Assembly: GCF_011046975.1 (NCBI RefSeq)
Contig: NZ_CP049253.1
Span: 1,364,001-1,428,000 of the forward strand
From: Microbacterium amylolyticum
GTDB lineage: Bacteria; Actinomycetota; Actinomycetes; Actinomycetales; Microbacteriaceae
Reading direction: 5' to 3'
DNA length: 64,000 nt
Below the pieces are notes generated by a model. The model was not told the DNA's origin. It ran no database searches and saw nothing but the letters and a program-made list of their open reading frames with translations. Positions 47,599-55,322 of this stretch are shown piece after piece. The translations under genes and the position numbers were made by a program. Position 1 is the stretch's first letter, and the number at the start of each line of letters is the position of its first letter.

Positions 47599-48669
47599 AT
47601 GGCTATCGTCGCGCATGCTCGTCCGTTCGTCATCGGCGTGGACACCCACGCCCGCAACCACGCCGTCTCAATTCTCGCTTGCCCGACCGGCGAGATCGTT
47701 GATGAGGCCCAGTTTCCAGCTACCGCCGCTGGCCTGTCTCGGGCCGTGTCGTGGGCCGGGCGCCGCACTGGCGGTGACGTCACTGTGCTCTGGGTGATCG
47801 AGGGCACCGGTACCTACGGTGCTCGTCTGCGCGCAGTAGCCGCGGACAACGGATACACGGTCGTCGAGGCTCCGCGGATGAACGCCCGCGCGAACCGCAC
47901 GATCGGCAAGTCTGACCCGCTCGATGCACGCCGTATCGCTGCTGCAGCCCTCCCGCTGCACGAGACGCAGCTGCGCGAACCGCGCGCCGACGATGGGGTC
48001 CGCGCGGCAGTCAAGGTGCTGCTCGCCTCTCGCGACCACATGAGCACCGAGCGCACCGCGACGATCAACGCGCTTACCGCGCTGCTGCGCGTCGTCGACC
48101 TCGGCATCGACGCTCGCCGCCCGCTCACCCAGGCCCAAATCGACGCAACTGCCGCATGGCGGGCCCGCCATGAAGCCCTCGCCACAGCGACCGCACGTGG
48201 CGAGGCCACCAGGCTCGGCAAACGGTTCGCTGCGCTCGACAAGGAGCTCAAGGACATCACCAAGCGCATCACAGACCTTGTTCGCCAGAGCCCCGCTGGT
48301 GGCCTGCTCGACCAGCCCGGCATCGGCCCGGTCACCGCCGCCGTCGCGTTGACGTCCTGGTCGCATCTGGGTCGGATCAGATCCGAGGCTGCGTTCGCCA
48401 GCCTCGCCGGCGCCAGCCCAATCCCCGCGTCCTCGGGCAACACCGTGCGGCACCGCATCAACCGCGGCGGTGACCGCCGTCTGAACCGCGCCCTCCACAT
48501 GGCCATCGTCACTCGCATGCGCATGGACCCAAGAACTCGCGCCTACGTCGAGCGCCGCACCGCTGAAGGACGCACCCTCCGCGAAATTCGTCGCTGCCTG
48601 AAGCGATACCTCGCCCGCGAGATCTACCGCCACCTCACCACCGCAGCCCGCGCCCAACTCGCCGCTTGA
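47599..48669 (+). CDS. IS110-family transposase (DEDD recombinase)
   Basis: 356 residues from the ATG at 47599 with AGGAGAGGAG upstream. The N-terminal RuvC-like DEDD domain: FVIGVDTHARNHAVS (Asp), WVIEGTGTYG (Glu), KSDPLDARRIA (Asp). The C-terminal transposase_20 domain has LLDQPGIGPVTAAVAL, and ASLAGASPIPASSGNTVRHR with the catalytic Ser in the family's S-G region. It is intact. Confidence 0.93.
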   Translation: MAIVAHARPFVIGVDTHARNHAVSILACPTGEIVDEAQFPATAAGLSRAVSWAGRRTGGDVTVLWVIEGTGTYGARLRAVAADNGYTVVEAPRMNARANRTIGKSDPLDARRIAAAALPLHETQLREPRADDGVRAAVKVLLASRDHMSTERTATINALTALLRVVDLGIDARRPLTQAQIDATAAWRARHEALATATARGEATRLGKRFAALDKELKDITKRITDLVRQSPAGGLLDQPGIGPVTAAVALTSWSHLGRIRSEAAFASLAGASPIPASSGNTVRHRINRGGDRRLNRALHMAIVTRMRMDPRTRAYVERRTAEGRTLREIRRCLKRYLAREIYRHLTTAARAQLAA

Positions 48670-48787
48670 CAAACATAGGAGATTCAACGGCATCATCGAG
48701 CTCCACCGACGCCTGGCCCGCGGGTTCCGCAACCGAGACAACTATCGACTCCGCATGCTCCTCGCCGCAGGCGGCCTCACAACCTGA

Positions 48788-48811
48788 CCCCTACCGAATG
48801 TCCCAAGAGCC
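48788..48811. repeat. Right terminal repeat of the decayed ISL3 element
   Basis: On the complement this reads GGCTCTTGGGACATTCGGTA, then GGGG, matching the GGCTC(T/A)T start and GTAGG of the other ISL3 ends. It follows the decayed transposase stop directly and marks the old element's right end. Confidence 0.65.
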
Positions 48812-48825
48812 ACATATGCATCGCC

Positions 48826-48831
48826 TATAAT
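48826..48831 (+). promoter_or_regulatory. Candidate -10 box for the acyltransferase in the IS1380 block
   Basis: A perfect TATAAT, 52 bases upstream of the ATG at 48883. No good -35 is seen at 17 bases (CCAAGA). It lies just outside the ISL3 end. Confidence 0.45.
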
Positions 48832-48882
48832 CGATGCACGCCACGCGAACGACACTGCGATATTTAGGATTCTGGAGAATTT

Positions 48883-49905
48883 ATGACAAGAATCACGACG
48901 TCTAGGTATGCGTGGGTTGATGCTGCACGAGCATTTGCGATAGTTCTCGTCGTTCTCGATCATTCGCTTAACTGGCTCACGCCAGTCGGCCTTACAGCGC
49001 CCTGGTGGCACGACATGAAGCACCTATTTACCTCGATGCGCATGCCGCTTCTCTTCACAGTATCAGGGATTTTTGCAATCAAGTGGGTGGCCGCGCCGTG
49101 GCATTCATTACTCACCAAGAAAGTGCAATTCTTTATCTGGATATTTTTAATCTGGGCTGCTATCGGTGCTCTTGTTCTTCCATTAGGTGAAGCTGTGCAA
49201 GGAAATGATCGGACGCTGATATCACGAATCGGAGTTTTTGTGCTTGCCCCGGTGCGACCTACGGGAGAGCTTTGGTTCATTTGGGCGCTCGTATTGTATT
49301 TCATCGCAGTTAGACTTATGTGCCGAGTTCCGATCGCCGTTCAGCTAGTCCTCGCGTCCGTGATTGGGGTGGTTGGCTGGGTCTTGCCTGTGATAAACGT
49401 TGGCTGGTCCGGGGCGCCGAAGTATTTCTTCTTCTTCCTGGTAGGAATATATCTGCGCGAGAAGATCTTCCGTTTGCAAGGACAGCTGGCAGGCCCGTGG
49501 GGCGCAGTTGCGTTTGGAAGCTGGGCTGTACTCGCTGTCGTAGTCTGGCGCGTTGCGAACAATTCGCCATGGGTTGGTCTGCTGAGCGTGCTTGGGGTCG
49601 TAGCGGGCATCGCCATCGCCGGGCAACTTGCACGAGTTCCTATGATTCACCAAGTCGGGCAGAGCACTCTGCCGATCTATCTTGCACATACTCCCATCAT
49701 TATCCTGGTCGTTTGGGCGCTTTGGAAGTTGAATTTCGAAGTGATTGACTGGATGCCGGTAATTTTCCCGTTCGGAGTTGCGATCATTGCGATTGCAGGA
49801 AGTCTGGGGTTGGAGCGCGTCGTACGCAATAGTCCGTTCAAGTACATTTTTGAGATGCCACCCGTGCTTGGTCGGCTCCCTTTCGGTAGCATCGGTCGTA
49901 GCTGA
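48883..49905 (+). CDS. Acyltransferase 3 family membrane protein
   Basis: 340 residues with TCTGGAGAAT before the ATG. About ten membrane segments. RYAWVDAARAFAIVLVVLDH carries the family's catalytic His, and MRMPLLFTVSGIF the Arg. The C-terminal half ends in STLPIYLAHTPIIIL. There is no SGNH domain. A role in acylating a surface glycan is likely. It is AT-richer than its surroundings and lies between two identical IS1380 copies, together with the GT2 at 44694. Confidence 0.88.
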   Translation: MTRITTSRYAWVDAARAFAIVLVVLDHSLNWLTPVGLTAPWWHDMKHLFTSMRMPLLFTVSGIFAIKWVAAPWHSLLTKKVQFFIWIFLIWAAIGALVLPLGEAVQGNDRTLISRIGVFVLAPVRPTGELWFIWALVLYFIAVRLMCRVPIAVQLVLASVIGVVGWVLPVINVGWSGAPKYFFFFLVGIYLREKIFRLQGQLAGPWGAVAFGSWAVLAVVVWRVANNSPWVGLLSVLGVVAGIAIAGQLARVPMIHQVGQSTLPIYLAHTPIIILVVWALWKLNFEVIDWMPVIFPFGVAIIAIAGSLGLERVVRNSPFKYIFEMPPVLGRLPFGSIGRS

Positions 49906-49920
49906 CTTGCTGCGTATAAG

Positions 49921-49953
49921 CGGGCATCCGGAACGAACCGGTGACCGTTTCGG
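49921..49953. repeat. Orphan end of an IS3-family element, cut off by IS1380 copy 2
   Basis: GGGCATCCGGAACGAACCGG followed by TGACCGTTTCGGC matches the end of the IS3 element at 38107 (complement) in about 29 of 35 positions. No transposase follows: IS1380 copy 2 starts within six bases. Confidence 0.65.
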
Positions 49954-49958
49954 CCTAC

Positions 49959-51631
49959 CCTCGGGCTTTCATCGTTGAAGCGCTCTGAGCTCGTGTCCTG
50001 GACGTGAAAAGTGCCCCTGATCTGGAAGAATAAGACTTGTCTAGAGCACTTGTTCGTCCAGTTCGAGAAGCACCTTCAAGGTGAAGAATACCGGAGCCTA
50101 TCCCCGCGCCCATGTTGATACTGCGGCGGTGTCCGCGGCCGGTCATGCGGGCGGGGTGTTGCTGACCGAAACGATCCGCGCGACGGGCCTGGACCGGATC
50201 CTGTCGGAGAGCCTTGGGCCGTGGCGGAAGCCGCTGTCGACGCATGACCCGGCGAAAGTACTGCTTGATCTCGCGGTCACGCTCGCTCTCGGCGGTGACG
50301 CGCTCTCTGATATCGCGACCGTTCGTGCCGAGCCGGGTGTTTACGGGCTGGTCGCGTCGGATCCGACGGTGTCCCGCACTGTCACCGCGTTGGCCGCGGA
50401 TGCTGACCGGGTGCTCGCCGCGATTGACACCGCCCGGCAAGCGGCGCGCGAGCAGGCGTGGGCCCTGGCCGGCGGACACGCACCCCAGGCCGGCATCAGC
50501 GCGGATGCGCCGTTGGTGATCGATCTGGACGCTACGCTGCTGACCGCGCACTCGGAGAAGGAGCAGGCCGCGGCGACCTTCAAACGCGGGTTCGGGTTCC
50601 ACCCGCTGATCGCGTTCGCCGACCACGGCCCCGCAGGTTCCGGGGAAATGCTGGCCGTGAAGCTCCGCCCGGGGAATGCGGGCTCGAACACCGCGGCCGA
50701 CCACATCGCCGTCACGAAGGCGGCGCTCGCGCAGCTCCCGGACGGGAGCCCGCGTCCCGGGAAGAGCGTCCTGATCCGCGCCGATGGTGCCGGCGGGACA
50801 AAGGACTTCCTGTCCTGGCTGACGAAACAGCGCCTGTCGTACTCGGTCGGTTACACCCTCCCGTTCCATACCCCCGAGCTCTACAAACTCATCACCGACC
50901 ACAAAGCCTGGGAGGCCGCGCTCGACGCCGACGGCGACGTCCGTGACGGGGCCGCCGTCGCGGAGCTGACCGGGCTACTCGACATGACCGGCTGGCCCGC
51001 CGGGATGCGGGTCATCGTCCGGCGGGAACGTCCGCACCCCGGTGCGCAACTCCGCTTCGACGACGTCGACGGTTACCGGCTCACCGCATTCGCGACCAAC
51101 AGCAAGCGGGGCCAGCTGCAACAGCTTGAGCTCCGCCACCGGCGCCGCGCACGCTGCGAGGACCGCATCCGCAACACGAAAGACCAAGGCCTCCGCAACC
51201 TCCCCCTCCACGGATTCGCTCAGAACCGGATCTGGACCCAGGTCGTCGCCCTCGCCAGCGAGATCACCGCCTGGACAGGCCTCCTCGCTCACCCCGGACA
51301 CGAAGCCCGACGCTGGGAACCCAAACGACTCCGGCACCGCCTCTTCACAATCCCCGCGACCCTCGCCCACCACGGGAGGCGCACGATCCTGCACCTCTCG
51401 AACCGGTCACGCTGGGCAAAGATCGCCCTCACAGCGATCCGCCGGATCCGCGCACTCCCCGCACCCAGCGGCTGACACCGCCGACCTTGCTGACCATCAC
51501 GACCCGAGGGCCCGGAGAACCGCCCCGCAGCGCCACGCGGCGCTCTGTCGCACCCTCATGCCAGAATCAGGCCCAAGCGGGCGCACCGACGCCCAACCGG
51601 CCACACTCAAGAGACCGACGAAAGATCGAGG
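49959..51631 (+). mobile_element. IS1380-family insertion sequence, copy 2
   Basis: Same orientation and sequence as copy 1, exactly 7005 bases further on. It is flanked by CTAC at the left and CTAA at the right, so no perfect target duplication. It follows an orphan IS3 end. Confidence 0.88.
50081..51475 (+). CDS. IS1380-family transposase, copy 2
   Basis: 464 residues, identical to the protein at 43076-44470, including the DLDATLLTAHSEKE and RADGAGGTKDFLSWL catalytic blocks. The lack of any difference over the whole element points to recent duplication or gene conversion. Confidence 0.93.
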   Translation: MKNTGAYPRAHVDTAAVSAAGHAGGVLLTETIRATGLDRILSESLGPWRKPLSTHDPAKVLLDLAVTLALGGDALSDIATVRAEPGVYGLVASDPTVSRTVTALAADADRVLAAIDTARQAAREQAWALAGGHAPQAGISADAPLVIDLDATLLTAHSEKEQAAATFKRGFGFHPLIAFADHGPAGSGEMLAVKLRPGNAGSNTAADHIAVTKAALAQLPDGSPRPGKSVLIRADGAGGTKDFLSWLTKQRLSYSVGYTLPFHTPELYKLITDHKAWEAALDADGDVRDGAAVAELTGLLDMTGWPAGMRVIVRRERPHPGAQLRFDDVDGYRLTAFATNSKRGQLQQLELRHRRRARCEDRIRNTKDQGLRNLPLHGFAQNRIWTQVVALASEITAWTGLLAHPGHEARRWEPKRLRHRLFTIPATLAHHGRRTILHLSNRSRWAKIALTAIRRIRALPAPSG

Positions 51632-51878
51632 CTAAAAGGAGGGCGGCTGGATTATCCGGTGGCGACCCCCGTCCGGCAAGGCAGATCCCAGGCAACGCCT
51701 GATCGCCCATGAGCTTCGACCGCGCGTCCGAGAAAAATCCGGCGTGACTGCAATCATCTGCCATAAACTCCGGCCAGGATCTCTATCCTGGCGAAACGCA
51801 TCTCGGACAGGTGAATGCGAATGGACTATGCACGGCCCTATCATTCTAGTGGCGCTCGGGTAAAGAGAGAAAAGGTCT
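51632..51878. other. About 250 bases with no gene seen
   Basis: Between IS1380 copy 2 and the 3' end of the wzy-like gene. No family-like frame, no element end and no strong hairpin was recognised. Confidence 0.4.
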
Positions 51879-53183
51879 CTACTGCTTTCTGGCCTGCGCC
51901 TCACGCCAAGCCCGGCGAGGGGATACCCGCGACCCGTCGTCGGCACCGTGAGAACTGTTGGCCTGATTCACACCCGCCGTTGCCATCGCGAGCACGAGCG
52001 CGAGTGGCACCGCAGACTGTGGAGCATTGAGGAGATTGTCGAACGCACCGTAAAATGCACACGCAACGGCTATCACGCAAACCATACCCCGGAATTCGTG
52101 CGCCACACCCCGGAACGCAAACCAAAATAGAAATGCAAACATCGCCAAAAAGACGATAAATAGCGGCGCACCAATATCTACGAGCAAACTTACATATGCG
52201 CTATGAGGCGAAACAAACGATCGCATAATCGTTGCATTTCCCGACTCTTCAGCGAGGACAGTCGCACCCCCGGGTCCAAACCCAGTCCAGGGATGCTCCT
52301 GAAATCTACGCATAAAGTAAGACCAGGCTTCAGTTCGGCCGGAGAAGCCCAGAATGCCATGTGCGGAAGCAGTCGACCTCTGCATGAACAGAGGAATAAA
52401 AAGCATCGCACCAGCAACGAGACCAACAACGCCAACTCCGATTCCAACTCGCCACTGCCGTAGGCGATAGAGGACAGCGACTATCAACATTGCGACGAAT
52501 ACCAGACCTGCAGCGAGCGTCGCTCCACGCGTTCCGGTAAGCGCACAAATTCCCGCATTCGCTACCGAAACCCAAAGCCCCCAAGGACTACCCAAGCTCC
52601 ACAGCCAGGCTGCGCCGATGACACCGAATAGAGCCAGGGACGCGAGATACGCCGGCGGCATTCCAGCGGCAAGTCGAAGTGCTCCAGTGTATTCATGCAT
52701 GATGAAGATCGTGTGACCAGAAATGCTTAATGGTACACTGATCAACACAGCAATAATTGGCGCAAATGCAAGCGAGACAGCTCGCGATCGAACATTCACT
52801 TGACGCCAATCCACAAAGAAAACACACCAGGCGTACACGTAACCCGCAGTTCCACGAATGAGAACTAGATCACCTGGCCCTGCATCGCGCAGGTCCAACA
52901 ACGATGCTATGAAGAAAGCGGTTGCAAAAACACCGAAAAGAACAAGCACTGGCCAGGGTGGGATTCGAAAACCGACCAGAATTCCCGCCACAGCGACACA
53001 TATAAATACAAATATCTTCTGTAGCATCGCACCGTTGTCGATGCCGAACAAAGACTGGATGGCGCCGTAGCCGGTGAGGGCAGGCAACAACACCAGCAAT
53101 GGAAGTAAGGCTCCGAGTGGACCCGCGAAAACTGTCCGCAGACGCCTGTGCTGGTACGCAATCCTTTGCAGTGCTGCGGTCAT
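51879..53183 (-). CDS. O-antigen ligase/polymerase family protein (Wzy-like)
   Basis: 434 residues with GAAAGGAC before the ATG at 53183. About eleven membrane segments. The large outer loop and following segment contain FSGRTEAWSYFMRRFQEHPW, GFGPGGATV and SPHSAYVSLLVDIG, typical of the Wzy_C domain with its conserved Arg, Gly and His. It polymerises or ligates lipid-linked repeat units outside the membrane. It lies 2 bases after the GT4 gene in the operon GT28-GT4-wzy. No cognate chain-length regulator was seen. Confidence 0.87.
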   Translation of the reverse strand: MTAALQRIAYQHRRLRTVFAGPLGALLPLLVLLPALTGYGAIQSLFGIDNGAMLQKIFVFICVAVAGILVGFRIPPWPVLVLFGVFATAFFIASLLDLRDAGPGDLVLIRGTAGYVYAWCVFFVDWRQVNVRSRAVSLAFAPIIAVLISVPLSISGHTIFIMHEYTGALRLAAGMPPAYLASLALFGVIGAAWLWSLGSPWGLWVSVANAGICALTGTRGATLAAGLVFVAMLIVAVLYRLRQWRVGIGVGVVGLVAGAMLFIPLFMQRSTASAHGILGFSGRTEAWSYFMRRFQEHPWTGFGPGGATVLAEESGNATIMRSFVSPHSAYVSLLVDIGAPLFIVFLAMFAFLFWFAFRGVAHEFRGMVCVIAVACAFYGAFDNLLNAPQSAVPLALVLAMATAGVNQANSSHGADDGSRVSPRRAWREAQARKQ

Positions 53184-53185
53184 TT

Positions 53186-54160
53186 TTACGTGTCCTTTCT
53201 AATCACTCCACCTAGGTGCTCCAGTTGCGCGGCTTGCTGAGCAACGATACTTGCTCTCCTCGTCACAATCCTGGCAGCTAACGCCTTCGCATCCGCAATC
53301 GCTTCGTTCACCTGTGCGCCGATGGAAGCGGAAGTTGGTTCAATATAAAGCGCCGCATCTCCGAAGAAGTCCCGGAGGACCTTCGTTCCTGATGTCACCA
53401 GGGCAACTCCGCTGCCTATGGCTTCATAGCCGACGCGCTGCATCGTGTTCTCCTGCGTCGTCACGGCGACCATGACCGTGGCATTGGCGACGAGTCGCCC
53501 ATAGTCCTCGTTCGTCACGAAGCCCGGGAACACAACGTTGTCTGGCGCGGCGTCACGCACCGCATGCGGAGGTCGCCCAGTGAGAACCCATGTCACGTCT
53601 GGATAGTCGCGTGCAGCCTGAAGAATCTCATCGACCGGTTCATCGAACGCGTAGGCCAAGGGTACGAGCGCGAAATCGTTTTTAATCACGTCAACTAGCC
53701 CTGGATCATCGGGCGACTCGTCCGAGACCGCAACGGACGTGATCATGTCATGCATCTCGAGGGCTTCAACGCCATATTCACGAGTGCGTTGCGCAAGATC
53801 CGCGCCCGTCACCACTGCGGCACCGCGCTTCCGCAGGATGCGCATCGTGAGCCCCAGCGCCCATTTCCATTTCGGGTCTGTGAAGACGCCGGTGTGCAGG
53901 TCGCCAATAATCTGCGTCGAACGCGGAGCTGACATTGCGACGCTCAGCAACGCAACCACGGGCGGTTGCATAACAACGACGCTGTTCGGCTTGCAATCCC
54001 GGAGAATCCGAGCTGTCTCGCGCCAGGCTCGCAAATAGCGGAGAGGTGCCGGGCCGCTCCCACCCGTCACATAGAACGAATCAATCCCCAATGCATCAGC
54101 GAGGCCCGCACTACGTCCGTGGTGCCGAATCCAACTAATGAAAATCGCGTCACTGGTCAC
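53186..54160 (-). CDS. GT4-like glycosyltransferase
   Basis: 324 residues from the GTG at 54160, six bases after AGGAGG; the ATG at 54166 is too close to that site. It has a GT-B fold: the N-domain includes NSVVVMQPPVVALLSVAM and DLHTGVFTDPKWKW. The C-domain has VTWVLTGRPPHAVRD, VVFPGFVTNEDYGRLVANATVMVAVTTQ and YEAIGSGVALVTSGT, the GT4 donor-binding block, with E in YEAIG at the usual place. It overlaps the upstream gene by 11 bases. Confidence 0.85.
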   Translation of the reverse strand: MTSDAIFISWIRHHGRSAGLADALGIDSFYVTGGSGPAPLRYLRAWRETARILRDCKPNSVVVMQPPVVALLSVAMSAPRSTQIIGDLHTGVFTDPKWKWALGLTMRILRKRGAAVVTGADLAQRTREYGVEALEMHDMITSVAVSDESPDDPGLVDVIKNDFALVPLAYAFDEPVDEILQAARDYPDVTWVLTGRPPHAVRDAAPDNVVFPGFVTNEDYGRLVANATVMVAVTTQENTMQRVGYEAIGSGVALVTSGTKVLRDFFGDAALYIEPTSASIGAQVNEAIADAKALAARIVTRRASIVAQQAAQLEHLGGVIRKDT

Positions 54161-55157
54161 GATCATCCTCCTGATCGGTGGCGTCTGTGCTCGACACAAC
54201 GACTGATGCCGCCGTCTCGAACGTCCGGCGCGACGGGTTATCAAGATCCAGGCTCAACGCCAAACCGCGAGCGGCAACGACCTCCGCGATGAACTGCTGA
54301 TGATCGTCAACATGCTCACTATGCGCTCCCCGACGCACGGCGACGATCGGTGATTTCCCGAGCTCGAGCGACGCAAGAATCGACCCGACTCCCGCGTGAG
54401 TGACGATTACGTCCGACTCTGCCATCAACCGGTTCATCTCTTCGCCCGGAAGTTCCGCGTGCACCGCGCCCGGAAGGTCCGAACGCTCCGTCACACCCAG
54501 TTGCCAGGTCACTTCGTCGGTCGGCTCCAGCACCTTCAACACGGCATCAACAAGACGGTCGAAACGGTATGGGCGAATGGTCCCCAGTGTGACGAAGATC
54601 TTCCGAACGTCGTGCTTGGATTCCGCGGCACGGGAGTCAAAACTGTCAAGGATCGTGCCCGTGTAGCTCCAGCTCCCACCTTCCCATGAGGGGTACTGCG
54701 TATAAGTGCGGATGCGTGGAGCCGCACGCATAATCTTCCCGGTCAGACTCGGCCCCTGTGAGCGTGCGAGACTCTCGATATAAACCACCGGGACTTTTCC
54801 AGTCAAGGCGACCATTGGCAGCCCGAAGAAGCCAATAGCGGCCCCCGTCGACACCACGAAGTCGAAATGTTCGGCCTTAGCCGTGCGCCGGATCTGCTTG
54901 GCCGCACGGACGGCAGCGCGCATGTCGCGGGGCGCAACGTAGTCAACGTGCACAACACGACGGCCCGCGAGCAACGAACGCGTCTGCGGTACGTCGAAGG
55001 TAATCCACATCGATTGCTCGTTCACGCCAAGTAGGCGCTCGATACGATGCGCCTGCGCTACGTGCCCACCAGATGAGGCGACCCAGAGAATTTTCGGCCT
55101 GGTTCCGAAAACGTCGGCGAAGCGTGGATCGCCCACCAGAAGCTGTTTGTCAGACAT
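54150..55157 (-). CDS. Alg14/Alg13-like fused glycosyltransferase (PssD-PssE type)
   Basis: 335 residues. Residues 20-165 resemble Alg14/PssD: ILWVASSGGHVAQAHRIERL, then FDFVVSTGAAIGFFGLPMVA and VVYIESLARSQGPSLTG. Residues 185-310 are a GT28 C-domain like Alg13/PssE: IFVTLGTIRPYRFDRLVDAV, VIVTHAGVGSILASLELGKSP and RRGAHSEHVDDHQQ. In yeast and many bacteria these are two proteins; here they are one chain. It should add the second sugar to the lipid-linked primer. It is the first gene of the GT28-GT4-wzy operon. Confidence 0.87.
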   Translation of the reverse strand: MSDKQLLVGDPRFADVFGTRPKILWVASSGGHVAQAHRIERLLGVNEQSMWITFDVPQTRSLLAGRRVVHVDYVAPRDMRAAVRAAKQIRRTAKAEHFDFVVSTGAAIGFFGLPMVALTGKVPVVYIESLARSQGPSLTGKIMRAAPRIRTYTQYPSWEGGSWSYTGTILDSFDSRAAESKHDVRKIFVTLGTIRPYRFDRLVDAVLKVLEPTDEVTWQLGVTERSDLPGAVHAELPGEEMNRLMAESDVIVTHAGVGSILASLELGKSPIVAVRRGAHSEHVDDHQQFIAEVVAARGLALSLDLDNPSRRTFETAASVVVSSTDATDQEDDRDQ

Positions 55158-55322
55158 AGTCGCATGCCATGTTACCCCGCTAGCCTGCGGAAAACGCGAT
55201 CAATGGAAGCTTGGAGTTCGCGCAACCGCGATTCGGCAGTCTCGGATCGTAAACTGGTCGGGCCCCACCGCTGCGAGCCGACTGGCTGGCGAGCACCACT
55301 GGAAGAAGCGCGAGCAGTGCAC

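Larger units (their letters stand above)
47298..48684 (+). mobile_element. IS110-family insertion sequence
   Basis: About 1387 bp. The limits are set by where the interrupted ISL3 transposase frame stops (GAGGCGATC) and resumes (CAACGGCATC). As normal for IS110 there are no clear terminal inverted repeats. The intact transposase lies inside, with about 300 bases of non-coding sequence before it, where IS110 elements encode their bridge RNA. Confidence 0.85.
47129..48787 (+). pseudogene. Second ISL3-family transposase, 5' truncated and split by IS110
   Basis: Before IS110, 47129-47297 reads ...DNLAAGLGIAEKV, then LGRTLKRWKDAFLAYFTTGR and GGTEAI. After IS110, 48685-48787 continues with NGIIELHRRLARGF and ends RMLLAAGG-LTT-stop. 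Joined, these give the standard C-terminal block of ISL3 transposases. The 5' two-thirds are missing because the full ISL3 element sits at 47128. The right terminal repeat survives after the stop (see the next element end). Confidence 0.85.
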
